Positions 1 to 8,947 of a DNA stretch of 64,000 nt are shown here, piece by piece (positions within the stretch are counted from its first letter, which is position 1; each line of letters starts with the position of its first letter). The DNA lies in NCBI GenBank assembly GCA_002493625.1, contig DKZK01000010.1, positions 65,990-129,989 on the forward strand. The letters run 5' to 3'. The position numbers and the translations under genes are program-made. The DNA is from Lachnospiraceae bacterium UBA7076 (lineage in GTDB: Bacteria; Bacillota; Clostridia; Lachnospirales; Lachnospiraceae). Below the pieces are notes generated by a model that ran no database searches, was not told the DNA's origin, and was given only the letters and a program-made list of their open reading frames with translations.

Positions 1-95
1 AACAAAGAACGCTCCAACGTGTTACTTAACTTCCGCTTTTCTTTGTTAAAAATGCATAGTTACCAAGAAAACAAATCCTTATTGCGACAGCCCGG
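1..95 (-). repeat. Family A nested hairpin repeat, cut by the window start
   Basis: This stretch is, over about 94 bases and with about four mismatches, the reverse complement of 41245-41336. It holds the inner segment (GAACGCTCCAACGTGTTACT and its flanks) and ends with the family A arm TCCTTATTGCGACAGCCC at about 76-93. The rest of the element lies outside the window. No coding sequence is seen in it. It lies downstream of the minus-strand gene that ends at 126. Confidence 0.85.
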
Positions 96-125
96 CTGCG
101 GCGGGGTCTTTAACTGCAGCTTCAT

Positions 126-440
126 TTAAAAGAATGCTTCAAAATACTGCTCAAGCTGATGAAAAAGCTCCTTCTTTGTCTCCTGAAGCTGCTTTACCTT
201 AAGAACGCTGCCTATCTCATCATACAATATGTCTTCCTCATATGCCTCCGTCTTTATCTGAAGACTTCCCTCCTCATCATACTCAAGTATAATAATTCCG
301 CCAACATCCTCGGTAAAAAGGACGCACATAATCTGAAGCTCCTTTTTTACCTCCTCAGGAAGCCCCTCAAAATCTTCATTCAGATAATATTTCTGCGTAT
401 ATTTTGATGCGCTGCAAAGAACAATATTGTCCTGATACAT
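126..440 (-). CDS. Conserved small protein, DUF6145-like
   Basis: A 104-residue acidic protein without signal peptide or membrane segment. It resembles the DUF6145 family, which I recall from Lachnospiraceae; no function is known to me. The start has a good Shine-Dalgarno (TAAGGAG, 7-8 bases before ATG). It is the last gene of the dapA-dapB transcription unit, 23 bases after dapB, so it is probably cotranscribed, although nothing in it points to lysine metabolism. The family assignment is from memory of its sequence style and is moderate; that it is a real gene is near certain. Confidence 0.75.
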   Translation of the reverse strand: MYQDNIVLCSASKYTQKYYLNEDFEGLPEEVKKELQIMCVLFTEDVGGIIILEYDEEGSLQIKTEAYEEDILYDEIGSVLKVKQLQETKKELFHQLEQYFEAFF

Positions 441-463
441 ATTTTATCTCCTTAGGGCATATT

Positions 464-1219
464 TTAACCTATCACGTCCGCCATATCGTACATGCCCGCC
501 GGCTTTCCCGAAAGAAATTTTGCCGCCTCAACAGCGCCCTTGGCAAATACCGACTTTGAGTATGCTGTATGCTTAAATTCTATAACCTCATCTATGCCTG
601 CAAATATAACCTCATGCTCACCTACTATTGTTCCGCCTCTCACAGCAGATATTCCAAGCTCCTTTGCCCCTCTTTTCTGCCTTACCTGTGAGCGGTCATA
701 AACATATTCATATTCGTTGTTTCTTGCCTCATTTATGGAATCAGCCAACGCAAGCGCAGTTCCTGACGGCGCATCCACCTTTTGGTTGTGATGCTTTTCC
801 ACGATTTCTATATCGTATCCGGCAGGGGCAAAAACATTTGCCGCATCCTTGAGAAGCTTTATAAGCGTGTTTATTCCAAGGCTCATATTAGCTGATTTAA
901 GCACAGCAACCTTCTCTGAGGACACCTTGACCTTATTAAGCTGCTCCGGGCTTAAGCCCGTTGTGCAAAGAACAACCGGTATGGCTCTTGCCACTGCATA
1001 GTCAAGAAGCTTATCAACGGCAACAGCAGCCGCAAAATCTATGATAACATCCGCCTCTACATCACACTTTTCAATATCGGTAAAAACCGGATATCCGTTA
1101 TCCCTGTTGTCCACCACATCTACGCCTGCAACAATATCTACAGCAGGGTCCTCCTTACAAATTCCGGTTATGACCTGACCCATTTTTCCGTTGCAGCCAT
1201 GCATGATTATCCTCATCAT
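464..1219 (-). CDS. dapB: 4-hydroxy-tetrahydrodipicolinate reductase
   Basis: DapB reduces 4-hydroxy-tetrahydrodipicolinate with NAD(P)H to tetrahydrodipicolinate, the second committed step towards lysine and meso-diaminopimelate for peptidoglycan. The 251 residues start with the nucleotide-binding loop GCNGKMGQ. The substrate motif EKHHNQKVDAPSGTA, with the two adjacent histidines and the following lysine, lies in the middle, and length fits the family. Two ATG codons stand in tandem at the start behind AGGAGG; either could be used. It follows dapA by 11 bases and shares its riboswitch-controlled transcript. Confidence 0.96.
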   Translation of the reverse strand: MMRIIMHGCNGKMGQVITGICKEDPAVDIVAGVDVVDNRDNGYPVFTDIEKCDVEADVIIDFAAAVAVDKLLDYAVARAIPVVLCTTGLSPEQLNKVKVSSEKVAVLKSANMSLGINTLIKLLKDAANVFAPAGYDIEIVEKHHNQKVDAPSGTALALADSINEARNNEYEYVYDRSQVRQKRGAKELGISAVRGGTIVGEHEVIFAGIDEVIEFKHTAYSKSVFAKGAVEAAKFLSGKPAGMYDMADVIG

Positions 1220-1230
1220 TGTACTTCCTC

Positions 1231-2118
1231 CTAAAGCTTTATTCCAAAATCCTTCATTGCCTTTGTAAGCTTAGCCTCATTTGCCTCCTCAATATCCGTA
1301 AGCGGCATTCTGAGCTTTCCGTTGCAATATCCTATAAGCGCAACGCCCTTCTTAACAGGAATCGGATTTACCTCACAGAATAATGCGTCGCAGAGGGCAA
1401 TTGCCTTAAGCTGTATGTCCAGAGCCCCCTTTACATCACCCTCAAGATATTTTGCAACCATGTCATGGGTTTCCCTTGGGGCAACATTTGAAAGAACAGA
1501 TATGACGCCCTTTCCTCCAAGAGAAAGAATCGGTATAATCTGGTCGTCATTTCCTGAATATATATCAATACATCCGTCTGCCAGGGCAGCAAGCTTTGCT
1601 ACCTGGGAAATGTTTCCCGATGCTTCCTTTATGGCAACGATATTTTTGACATTCTTTGCAAGCGCAACTGCTGTTTCAGGTAATATATTTACTCCTGTCC
1701 TGCCCGGTACATTATACAGAATAATCGGAATGGAAACACTGTCCGCAACAGCCGTAAAGTGAGCAATCAGCCCTTTTTGTGTTGCTTTGTTGTAGTAAGG
1801 GGTCACAAGCAAAAGTCCGTCAGCGCCATATTTCTCCGCTTCCCCGGAAAGATATATTGCAGTTTCGGTACAGTTTGAGCCCGTTCCTGCCACCACAGGT
1901 ATCCGCTTGTTTACTACCTCCACACAAAAACGGATACATTCAAGATGCTCCTCATGTGTAAGCGTTGACGCCTCTCCTGTGGTTCCGCATACAATGATAC
2001 AATCCGTACCATTTTCAATCTGAAATTCAATAAGCCTCCTGAATGAATCGTAATCTACCGAACCATCCTCATTAAACGGCGTCACAATTGCAACACCTGC
2101 GCCTGTAAAAATTGCCAT
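1231..2118 (-). CDS. dapA: 4-hydroxy-tetrahydrodipicolinate synthase
   Basis: DapA condenses pyruvate with aspartate semialdehyde, the first committed step of the diaminopimelate/lysine pathway in the cytoplasm. The 295 residues carry the family signatures: GTTGE near residue 46, YNVPGRTG near 135 with the catalytic tyrosine, and the Schiff-base lysine in AIKEASGN near 163. Length is typical. It is the first gene of the operon dapA-dapB-DUF6145 and lies just behind a lysine riboswitch and attenuator, so expression should fall when lysine is plentiful. The start is supported by AGGAGG about 8 bases upstream. Confidence 0.97.
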   Translation of the reverse strand: MAIFTGAGVAIVTPFNEDGSVDYDSFRRLIEFQIENGTDCIIVCGTTGEASTLTHEEHLECIRFCVEVVNKRIPVVAGTGSNCTETAIYLSGEAEKYGADGLLLVTPYYNKATQKGLIAHFTAVADSVSIPIILYNVPGRTGVNILPETAVALAKNVKNIVAIKEASGNISQVAKLAALADGCIDIYSGNDDQIIPILSLGGKGVISVLSNVAPRETHDMVAKYLEGDVKGALDIQLKAIALCDALFCEVNPIPVKKGVALIGYCNGKLRMPLTDIEEANEAKLTKAMKDFGIKL

Positions 2119-2153
2119 AACATTATCCTCCTAAAAATTGACACATTTAAAAA

Positions 2154-2184
2154 TACGGTCAGCACCGATAAAGTGCCAACCGTA
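2154..2184 (-). terminator. Riboswitch-controlled attenuator before dapA
   Basis: On the minus strand TACGGTTGGCAC and GTGCTGACCGTA form a strong hairpin with a 7-base loop, followed at once by TTTTT. It stands between the lysine aptamer and dapA, the usual place for the expression platform terminator of an L-box. Confidence 0.88.
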
Positions 2185-2206
2185 AAATAAAAACTTATTT
2201 ATTCCA

Positions 2207-2453
2207 CTAGTAGCGCTCCATCTTCCTTGGAACGTCACCGATTCAAATTCGCCTTTGGCAAAACGGTGACGCTGCATATCAGGATTTCAGTAAAAACCTG
2301 ATACAGCTTCCGATGACAGTCGTACAGCTATTAACTGCACAACCAGAAAAATATTACTTAGATAATATCCTCCTTCGGCAAAATCCCCTTTCGCCTGCGT
2401 TCCTCTGCTCTAAGACATCACACAGGGTACTTTTGAATTTTGCACCTCTACTA
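2207..2453 (-). promoter_or_regulatory. Lysine riboswitch (L-box)
   Basis: Read on the minus strand, the leader shows the conserved L-box blocks in order: TAGAGGTGCA at the 5' end, GCCGAAGGAGG in the middle, GGTTGTGCAGTTAA, CTGTCATCGGAAGCTGTAT with the following CAGG, and the closing GATGGAGCGCTACTA. The size (about 245 bases) and the position before dapA fit the known class that senses lysine. When lysine is bound, the attenuator at 2154-2184 is expected to form and stop transcription. Confidence 0.93.
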
Positions 2454-2469
2454 TATAACTATATCAAAC

Positions 2470-2499
2470 ATATTAGCATATCAATAATATATATGTCAA
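2470..2499 (-). promoter_or_regulatory. dapA operon promoter
   Basis: TTGACA (2494-2499) and TAATAT (2470-2475) on the minus strand are separated by 18 bases. Transcription would start about 10 bases before the L-box. The -35 lies only 15 bases after the end of the upstream SSB-like gene. Confidence 0.75.
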
Positions 2500-2513
2500 T
2501 GACATAATGCCAA

Positions 2514-3146
2514 CTAGCTTTCAAGGCATTCCATTTTACTTACCGAAACCTCATAAGCCACCTTGTTTACAATCTCATCCTGACCAACCTTTTTCTGATA
2601 TTCCCTGCTCTGTATTCTGCCCCATATGGCAACATGCTCGCCAACAGCAAGCTTTCCTGCAAATCTGGCATTTCTGCCCCAGCATATGCAAGGTATGTAA
2701 TCGGATTTTCCATACGCGCGATTTACCGCAAGCAATATATCGGCAATTTCCCTGCCAAGCGGAGTCATTCTGTATATTGGCTCCTTGCATATGTATCCGT
2801 CAAGATAAATCTGATTCGGCTTATTGTCCCTGTCGTCATCCTCTCCAAGTAGCTCAATTTCTCTTACAAACACTGACAAAATAAGCCTGTTCTTATTTTC
2901 CTCATGCTTGTTGTAGGAACGAAACTGTCCTTTTGCAAGAACCTTTTCACCAATATGTGAACCCTCCACGTCAAATAATCTGTCTGATACCATAAGCGGT
3001 ATAACGTCATGGGCGTCACTTAATCTGCTGACAATAAGGTCTACCATGTAAAATCCTTCCCCGAATATCTCATGGCTGAACCTGAAGTCCGATACTATTT
3101 CTCCTGCCACTACTACCTGATTGTTGTTTAAAATCTTCTCTGTCAT
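2514..3146 (-). CDS. SSB-like protein with two OB folds
   Basis: A 210-residue protein whose C-terminal half (about 105-205) looks like a single-stranded DNA-binding OB fold: LDGYICKEP, then TPLGREIADILLAVNR, IPCICWGRNA and VAIWGRIQSREY follow the SSB pattern. The N-terminal half (VVVAGEIVSDFRF, FYMVDLIVSR) looks like a second, diverged OB fold. Housekeeping SSB of these bacteria is a single OB fold with an acidic DDIPF-type tail; here that tail is missing and the protein ends in KMECLES. It probably binds single-stranded DNA in the cytoplasm, but whether it replaces the normal SSB is unknown. RBS GGGGAGGAG supports the start. Confidence 0.7.
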   Translation of the reverse strand: MTEKILNNNQVVVAGEIVSDFRFSHEIFGEGFYMVDLIVSRLSDAHDVIPLMVSDRLFDVEGSHIGEKVLAKGQFRSYNKHEENKNRLILSVFVREIELLGEDDDRDNKPNQIYLDGYICKEPIYRMTPLGREIADILLAVNRAYGKSDYIPCICWGRNARFAGKLAVGEHVAIWGRIQSREYQKKVGQDEIVNKVAYEVSVSKMECLES

Positions 3147-3258
3147 ATTTCTCCTCCCCTTTTAAATCGTATTGTGAATGATTTTATACAATGTTTACAT
3201 GTACATATTAAATATATTCATAAAATTATAAAATAGACCTTGAATAAAAATAAACCCT

Positions 3259-3300
3259 TCGACATGGTTTTACATACATAATTCTCGAAAACCATCGAAA
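3259..3300 (-). terminator. Possible terminator after the rRNA methylase gene
   Basis: On the minus strand CGATGGTTTT pairs with AAAACCAT plus a bulged TCG across a 16-base loop, followed by AAGGGTTTATTTTTA. It lies directly after the methylase stop. The stem is A/T-rich and the loop large, so confidence is moderate. Confidence 0.45.
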
Positions 3301-3305
3301 AAAAA

Positions 3306-4103
3306 TCAAAATCTCTGGCGCATAACCTCATAGCATATAACAGATGCTGAAACCGCTGCATTTAAAGATTCCACCCCTCCTTTCATCGGAATATAAATAA
3401 GCTCATCCGCTGCGGCAGCTATATCCTCACTAAGCCCGTTCCCCTCATTTCCTATAAGAATTGCCGACGGCTTTGTGAAATCTGCTTCATACATGCTCTC
3501 ACCCTTTAGATGCGCGCCATATATCTTTATATTACTTTTATGAAGTAAATTAATATCCTCTTTTAAATTTTCCGAAACGTACACAGGCATTCTGAATAAT
3601 GAACCCATTGTTGACCTTACTGTTTTCGGATTGTAAATATCTGCGCAGTCATTACTTAACATAATTCCTGTAACGCCTGCTGCCTCGGCTGACCGTATAA
3701 TGGTGCCGAGATTTCCGGGATCCTGCAATCTTTCCGCTGCTAAAATAAACGGACTTTTATTCAAATTAAACGTATAACTGCAGATATCCTCAAAGGTGTA
3801 AGTCCTCATCCTCACAACAGCAAGTATTCCCTGAGGCGACTTCGTATCAGATATGGTCTGAAACACACTATCCGACAAAACATGACAGTCACGTAATTCT
3901 AACAATTCTAACGAAACATCAACCTCATATTTTTCAAGCGCCCCCTCGCTTACATACGCCTCAACAAACAGCGAAGCCGGTATCTCCCTGAACATCCTTA
4001 TGCCCTCGACGATATATAAGCCTTTTTCCATTCTTTCCTTCGATGATTTCACAAGCTTCCGAAGCTGCTTGATTTTCTCATTTGAGCCTGACCTGATAAC
4101 CAT
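3306..4103 (-). CDS. SpoU/TrmH-family RNA 2'-O-methyltransferase
   Basis: The 265 residues have the SPOUT knot motifs in the C-terminal half: DPGNLGTIIRSAEAAG near 130-145, then AILIGNEGNGLS near 213 and IPMKGGVESLNAAVSASV near 238, which form the SAM-binding trefoil knot. The N-terminal part is the SpoU substrate-binding domain. Such enzymes methylate a ribose in rRNA or tRNA using S-adenosylmethionine. The exact target cannot be read from the sequence. It lies 62 bases downstream of dnaE on the same strand. RBS GGAGG supports the start. Confidence 0.88.
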   Translation of the reverse strand: MVIRSGSNEKIKQLRKLVKSSKERMEKGLYIVEGIRMFREIPASLFVEAYVSEGALEKYEVDVSLELLELRDCHVLSDSVFQTISDTKSPQGILAVVRMRTYTFEDICSYTFNLNKSPFILAAERLQDPGNLGTIIRSAEAAGVTGIMLSNDCADIYNPKTVRSTMGSLFRMPVYVSENLKEDINLLHKSNIKIYGAHLKGESMYEADFTKPSAILIGNEGNGLSEDIAAAADELIYIPMKGGVESLNAAVSASVICYEVMRQRF

Positions 4104-4165
4104 GAGCCATCCTCCACAGTTAATATAATTATTTATTTTACGCTTTAAATATAGTTTGTAAAGCC

Positions 4166-7100
4166 TTATTTTTTCTTACTTACAATGCGGACGTTTTCCT
4201 CGCCAAATGTCATTCTCATTTTCACCATGCCTGCCTCATTGGAGCGCACCTTCAGTTCTCCAAGACTTTTCATCTTTTTTTCAGCCTCAAGAAAAATAAT
4301 AACATTTGAGTTTCCCTTATTTTCCTTTACATATCCGATAACATCCACGGAAGCCTTATTGTACGCCTCCTCGTCATCAAACCTGAGCCACACGTCCCTT
4401 TTTTCGTCCTCAATATCAGCTCTTACCTCCTCAAGGGATTGTATATCCGAAAGCAGAAGCTTTGCCTCGCTCTCTGACACAGAGGCATTTCCGGTTACCA
4501 TTACCTTGCCGTCCTTTACAAGATAGCTTCTGTATTTCATATAGTCTCTCGGAAAAACAACAACCTCGACCGTGCCGTATAAATCCTCAAGAGTTATGAA
4601 CGCCATATTGTCTCCATGTCTTGTTGTCTTTATGGTCACTGCCTCTATGGAGCCTGCAATTTTACACTGCTGCCTGTCAAAAACTCCAAAGCCCTCGTCC
4701 TCATCCTCAACGGTAAAATCACCGGATTTTACGTTTACGTATTTTTCAATAATGTCCATATAATCATCCATGGGATGTCCCGACAGATATACTCCAAGCA
4801 TTTCTTTTTCCTTTGCAAGGAGATCGTCCTTTTTATATTCCTCCACATCAGGATATTTAACGGCAAAATCACTTTTCTCCTCCTCGCCGAGAAAATCAAG
4901 CAGCGACATCTGCCCGCTCATGGCATTTTTCTTCTCCTGGGTTTCCTGCTCAAGAATTTTTCCGTAAACCATCATCATCTGCCTTCTGTTTACTCCAAAT
5001 CCGTCAAATGCGCCTGATAAAATGAAGCTTTCAATTGTCCTCTTGTTTGCCTCCTTGTTGGACAGCCTTTTTACAAAATCCTCCAGATTCTTAAACGGTC
5101 CGTTTGTCTCGATCTCATGTCTGATTACATCAGTCACTCCATCCCCAACACTTTTCACTGCCGACAATCCGTATCGTATGCTGCTGCCGGAAACGGAAAA
5201 GTCTCCTTTGCCAAGATTAATGTCAGGGGGAAGAAGCTTGATTCCCATAGTTTTAAGCGTCTGTATATATGCGGTTACCTTTCCCGAATTTTCCTTTACA
5301 GAGGACATAAGCGCCGCCATAAATTCAACCGGATAATGGCATTTTAAATATGCGGTCTGAAATGCCACAACCGCATAAGCCGCCGCATGGGACTTGTTGA
5401 ATGCATACTTTGCAAAGTCAGTCATCTCGTCAAATATTTTGTTGGCAATGTCCTCGCCGATTCCCCTGTTTACACATCCCGGAACGCCCTCATCGGCATT
5501 TCCGTACACAAAATTCTGCCGTTCCTTCGCCATTACATCAGCCTTTTTTTTGGACATTGCCCTCCGCACAAGGTCGCTTCTGCCAAGCGTATATCCTGCA
5601 AGCTCCATAACAATCTGCATAACCTGCTCCTGATACACGATGCACCCGTATGTGGGCGCCAGTATTTTTTCAAGGGCAGGATGGTCGTATGTGACCTTAT
5701 CCGGATTTTCCTTTCCCTTTATATAAAGCGGAATAAAATCCATAGGACCCGGTCTGTAAAGTGATATTCCTGCAATAATATCCTCAATATTGGCAGGCTT
5801 AAGCTCCTTCATAAAGTTTTTCATTCCTGAGCTTTCAAGCTGAAAAACTCCCTCGGTCTTTCCTGCGGATATCATCTCGTAAACCTCTCTGTCATTAAAA
5901 TCAAGATTATCCACATCGATATCTATGCCCCGGTTTTCCTTGACAAGCTCCGCAGCCTCCTGTATGACGGTAAGGTTTCGAAGTCCAAGGAAATCCATTT
6001 TAAGAAGACCCAGCTCCTCTATGGTCGTCATGTTATACTGGGTAGTGATTGCGTCCTCGCCGCCCCTTGAAAGAGGCACATACTCTATGATAGGATCCCT
6101 GCCTATAACAACGCCTGCCGCATGCATGGAGCAGTGTCTCGGAAGCCCCTCAAGCTTCACCGCCATATCGATAAGCTTTTTAACGCTTTCATCCGTATCA
6201 TAAAGATCCTTCAGTTCCTTGCTCACATTAAGCGCCTTCGGTATCGTCATTCCCAGATCACCGGGTATCGCCTTTGCAACCTTATCACACAAGCTATATG
6301 GCAAATCCATGACACGTCCCACATCCCTGACGCACATTTTTGCCGCCATTGTACCAAAGGTGACAATCTGCACAACCTTTTCCTTGCCGTATTTTCTTAC
6401 TACATAATCGATAACCTCCTGACGTCTGTCAGGGCAGAAATCGATATCAATATCGGGCATTGTCACACGCTCAGGATTAAGAAAGCGCTCAAAGAGCAGA
6501 TTGAATTTTATCGGGTCGATATTTGTTATATCAAGGGAATAGGAAACAATGCTTCCCGCAGCAGAACCCCTGCCCGGTCCGACGGCTATACCGTTATCCT
6601 TTGCATATCTGATAAAATCAGACACAATGAGGAAGTAGTCCACAAAGCCCATGTCATTTATGGTGTCTAACTCATAGCGAAGCCGCTCCTTAAGCTCCTC
6701 GGTAACAGGATTATATCTTTTTTCAAGTCCCTTCTCACACAGCATTTTAAGATAGGAAAATGCATCATATCCCTCCGGAACGTCAAATCTTGGAACCTTC
6801 TGCTCGCCAAAAACAATTTCCACATTGCACATGTCGGCAATTTTACACGTGTTTTCAAGGGCGGAGGGCGCATAGGGAAAAAGCTCTGCCATTTCCTCGG
6901 CAGATTTCAGGTAATACTGCCCTCCCTCATATTTCATTCGGTCAGTGTCGCTTACAAGCTTTCCCGTCTGTATACATAAAAGGACATCATGCGCCTCAGC
7001 GTCATCAGCCGTTATGTAGTGGGAATCATTTGTAACCACCATCGGTATGCCCGTCTCCTTGGAAAGACGCATAATTCCCGTATTTACAATTCTCTGCTCC

Positions 7101-7642
7101 GGTATTCCGTGGTCCTGCATCTCAAGGTAATAATTGCTCTCGCCAAATATTTCAAGATGCCTTAAAGCCGCTTCCTTTGCAGCCTCATAATTATTTTTTC
7201 TTAAGTTTACCGCAACCTCGCCTGCCAGACAGGCGCTTAAAGCAATGATGCCCTCACTGTACCTTCTGAGCACCTCCATATCCACACGGGGTTTATAGTA
7301 ATAGCCCTCGATAAATCCGGTTGATACAATCTTTGCAAGATTGTGATAGCCAAGGTCATTTTTTGCAAGCAAAACAAGGTGATAATATCTGTCATCCCCC
7401 TTAACAAGCTCCCTGTCAAATCTTGAATTCGGAGCCACATATACCTCACAGCCGATAATTGGCTTTATGCCCTCAGCAAGGCACGCTTTATAAAAATCAA
7501 TTGCACCGTACATAACGCCATGGTCTGTAATGGCAAGAGCCTTCATTCCAAGCTCCTTTGCCCGTTTGACAAGCTCCTTTATCTTTGCCGAGCCATCCAG
7601 AAGACTATATTCGGTATGCACATGTAAATGCGTAAATTCCAT
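4166..7642 (-). CDS. dnaE: DNA polymerase III alpha subunit (DnaE)
   Basis: DnaE is a C-family replicative polymerase; in Firmicutes it works beside PolC on the lagging strand. The 1158 residues open with a PHP domain (THLHVHTEYSLLDG). The polymerase core has GPGRGSAAGSIVSY and the catalytic aspartates in MPDIDIDF near residue 397. Next come helix-hairpin-helix elements and a C-terminal OB fold (CKIAGSIEAVTIKTT near 985). Length is normal for the DnaE1/DnaE3 type. RBS GGAAGGATAAGG stands before the ATG. The DUF5662-like gene lies 36 bases upstream on the same strand. Confidence 0.97.
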   Translation of the reverse strand: MEFTHLHVHTEYSLLDGSAKIKELVKRAKELGMKALAITDHGVMYGAIDFYKACLAEGIKPIIGCEVYVAPNSRFDRELVKGDDRYYHLVLLAKNDLGYHNLAKIVSTGFIEGYYYKPRVDMEVLRRYSEGIIALSACLAGEVAVNLRKNNYEAAKEAALRHLEIFGESNYYLEMQDHGIPEQRIVNTGIMRLSKETGIPMVVTNDSHYITADDAEAHDVLLCIQTGKLVSDTDRMKYEGGQYYLKSAEEMAELFPYAPSALENTCKIADMCNVEIVFGEQKVPRFDVPEGYDAFSYLKMLCEKGLEKRYNPVTEELKERLRYELDTINDMGFVDYFLIVSDFIRYAKDNGIAVGPGRGSAAGSIVSYSLDITNIDPIKFNLLFERFLNPERVTMPDIDIDFCPDRRQEVIDYVVRKYGKEKVVQIVTFGTMAAKMCVRDVGRVMDLPYSLCDKVAKAIPGDLGMTIPKALNVSKELKDLYDTDESVKKLIDMAVKLEGLPRHCSMHAAGVVIGRDPIIEYVPLSRGGEDAITTQYNMTTIEELGLLKMDFLGLRNLTVIQEAAELVKENRGIDIDVDNLDFNDREVYEMISAGKTEGVFQLESSGMKNFMKELKPANIEDIIAGISLYRPGPMDFIPLYIKGKENPDKVTYDHPALEKILAPTYGCIVYQEQVMQIVMELAGYTLGRSDLVRRAMSKKKADVMAKERQNFVYGNADEGVPGCVNRGIGEDIANKIFDEMTDFAKYAFNKSHAAAYAVVAFQTAYLKCHYPVEFMAALMSSVKENSGKVTAYIQTLKTMGIKLLPPDINLGKGDFSVSGSSIRYGLSAVKSVGDGVTDVIRHEIETNGPFKNLEDFVKRLSNKEANKRTIESFILSGAFDGFGVNRRQMMMVYGKILEQETQEKKNAMSGQMSLLDFLGEEEKSDFAVKYPDVEEYKKDDLLAKEKEMLGVYLSGHPMDDYMDIIEKYVNVKSGDFTVEDEDEGFGVFDRQQCKIAGSIEAVTIKTTRHGDNMAFITLEDLYGTVEVVVFPRDYMKYRSYLVKDGKVMVTGNASVSESEAKLLLSDIQSLEEVRADIEDEKRDVWLRFDDEEAYNKASVDVIGYVKENKGNSNVIIFLEAEKKMKSLGELKVRSNEAGMVKMRMTFGEENVRIVSKKK

Positions 7643-7677
7643 GGATTTACCTTATCCTTCCTAATCTTTTGCCTTTG

Positions 7678-8259
7678 TTAAAAAATGTACTCAAGAAATG
7701 GAAAATATCTTGAAAGCTTTTTTATTCTAATCGGTATAACCTCTTTATTTTTTATATACCGGAACGTGTATTCCTCACCCTTTTCACTGAGCATATATAG
7801 ATATTTTTCCAATGTTTTTCTTGTGTCGGGGTGAAGCAGCTTACCTGCCCTGCCCTTCAAATAATATTGAAGTGGCTGCCCCTCATTGTAGTTGTCCTTA
7901 TTGTAGATTTTACACGCCGCTATTCTGTCACAGAACATTTCAATAATGTATTCCTTAGGCATAGGCATTCCCACAATGCCCTTTGACTTATCCAGGCTGT
8001 AGTCAATCCAATATTCAAGATGATGCTTATTGCGCCCTTTGTGATGAAGCCATGCGGTTGTATAGCCCTTGTCCTCACGCTCTGCATCATTGGGGCTTCT
8101 GTTTCCCTGATAATATTTTGCGCCCATGGAAAATTCCGTCCATGAATATTTGGACAAATCATGCAATATCCCCTGCTTATAAAGCCCTACCGCAAAGCAG
8201 TGCTTCATTACCAGATACTTATGATTGTTTATGGTTTTTAAATGCTCTAACCACTTCAT
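7678..8259 (-). CDS. DUF5662-like protein
   Basis: A 193-residue soluble protein with conserved-looking histidine and aspartate clusters: MKHCF, ILHDLSKYS, YTTAWLHHKGRNKHH and YIIEMFCDRIAA. The H...HD...HH...D arrangement recalls HD-type metal-dependent hydrolase folds, and the protein resembles DUF5662 as I know it; no function is established. It ends with a basic, aromatic tail. RBS GGAAAGGTG precedes ATG. It stands between a cysteine hydrolase gene and dnaE, with short gaps that would allow cotranscription. Confidence 0.72.
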   Translation of the reverse strand: MKWLEHLKTINNHKYLVMKHCFAVGLYKQGILHDLSKYSWTEFSMGAKYYQGNRSPNDAEREDKGYTTAWLHHKGRNKHHLEYWIDYSLDKSKGIVGMPMPKEYIIEMFCDRIAACKIYNKDNYNEGQPLQYYLKGRAGKLLHPDTRKTLEKYLYMLSEKGEEYTFRYIKNKEVIPIRIKKLSRYFPFLEYIF

Positions 8260-8308
8260 AGCTACACCTTTCCTTCCAAAAAATAACTACGCATATATGA
8301 CGCAGCTC

Positions 8309-8827
8309 TTACACAATTTCTATCTGACACATTGTCATGGCTTTTAATGCATTGTCATGGCTCTCAGGCGTAACGCCTGCCGAGCAGTTTCCCACAATGC
8401 GCACTGCCGCCTCAGGCAGCGCTGCCTTGACAAGCATTGCATTTGATATAACGCATATATCAGTGCAAAGCCCAAGCAGGGTTATCTCGTCGAAGCCCTC
8501 ACCTGCAACATATTCCTGAAGCTTAACGCTTCCAAAGGTTGGTTTGTCAAATATAAGCTTTCCTTCTGCAAGGGGCTTTAATTCATCACATATTTCCCAG
8601 CCGTCCTTACCCTCGATGCAATGCGGCACAGGAAGCTTTTTTCCCTCCTGTGTATTCATATAATCCTCATGGTGCGTGTCCCTCGTAAATACAACCTCCA
8701 CACCCTCAGCCATTGCCTTTTTTATATAGTCAGCCACAGGCTCCACAATGGCGCACGCCTCCTTTGTGCCAAGGGCTCCGTCAATAAAATCCTTCTGCAT
8801 GTCAACAACAACCAGTAATTTTTTCAT
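8309..8827 (-). CDS. Isochorismatase-family cysteine hydrolase (nicotinamidase-like)
   Basis: The 172 residues start MKKLLVVVDMQKDFIDG, with the catalytic aspartate in VVDMQKDF. A lysine lies in the PTFGS region, and the nucleophilic cysteine is in GLCTDICVISNA near residue 130. HCIEGKDGWEI is the family's metal/substrate loop. This pattern is closest to nicotinamidase PncA, which deamidates nicotinamide for NAD salvage, but other amidohydrolases share it. A longer frame opens at a TTG at 8842, inside the Shine-Dalgarno; GGAGGAG six bases before ATG at 8827 decides the start. Confidence 0.86.
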   Translation of the reverse strand: MKKLLVVVDMQKDFIDGALGTKEACAIVEPVADYIKKAMAEGVEVVFTRDTHHEDYMNTQEGKKLPVPHCIEGKDGWEICDELKPLAEGKLIFDKPTFGSVKLQEYVAGEGFDEITLLGLCTDICVISNAMLVKAALPEAAVRIVGNCSAGVTPESHDNALKAMTMCQIEIV

Positions 8828-8887
8828 AATCTTCTCCTCCAATTTCCGGAACGTCAGTCATTCCAAATTTGCTTTCAGCATATGTTC

Positions 8888-8906
8888 CGATTTACTTTGT
8901 AAATCG
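8888..8906. repeat. Perfect 8-bp inverted repeat between apbE and the cysteine hydrolase gene
   Basis: CGATTTAC, three bases, GTAAATCG. It sits in the 120-base gap upstream of the hydrolase gene. There is no T tract, so it is an operator or processing hairpin candidate rather than a clear terminator. The neighbouring 8918-8953 resembles 27232-27276 (see findings). Confidence 0.4.
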
Positions 8907-8947
8907 AGAACTCTATGGGCTGACACGCTGTCTCGAAAGCTTTGCCA

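Noticed and set aside
3259..3300. TTCGACA in the hairpin at 3263 as a Spo0A box
   Set aside because: It is part of the terminator stem after the methylase gene and not near a clear promoter.
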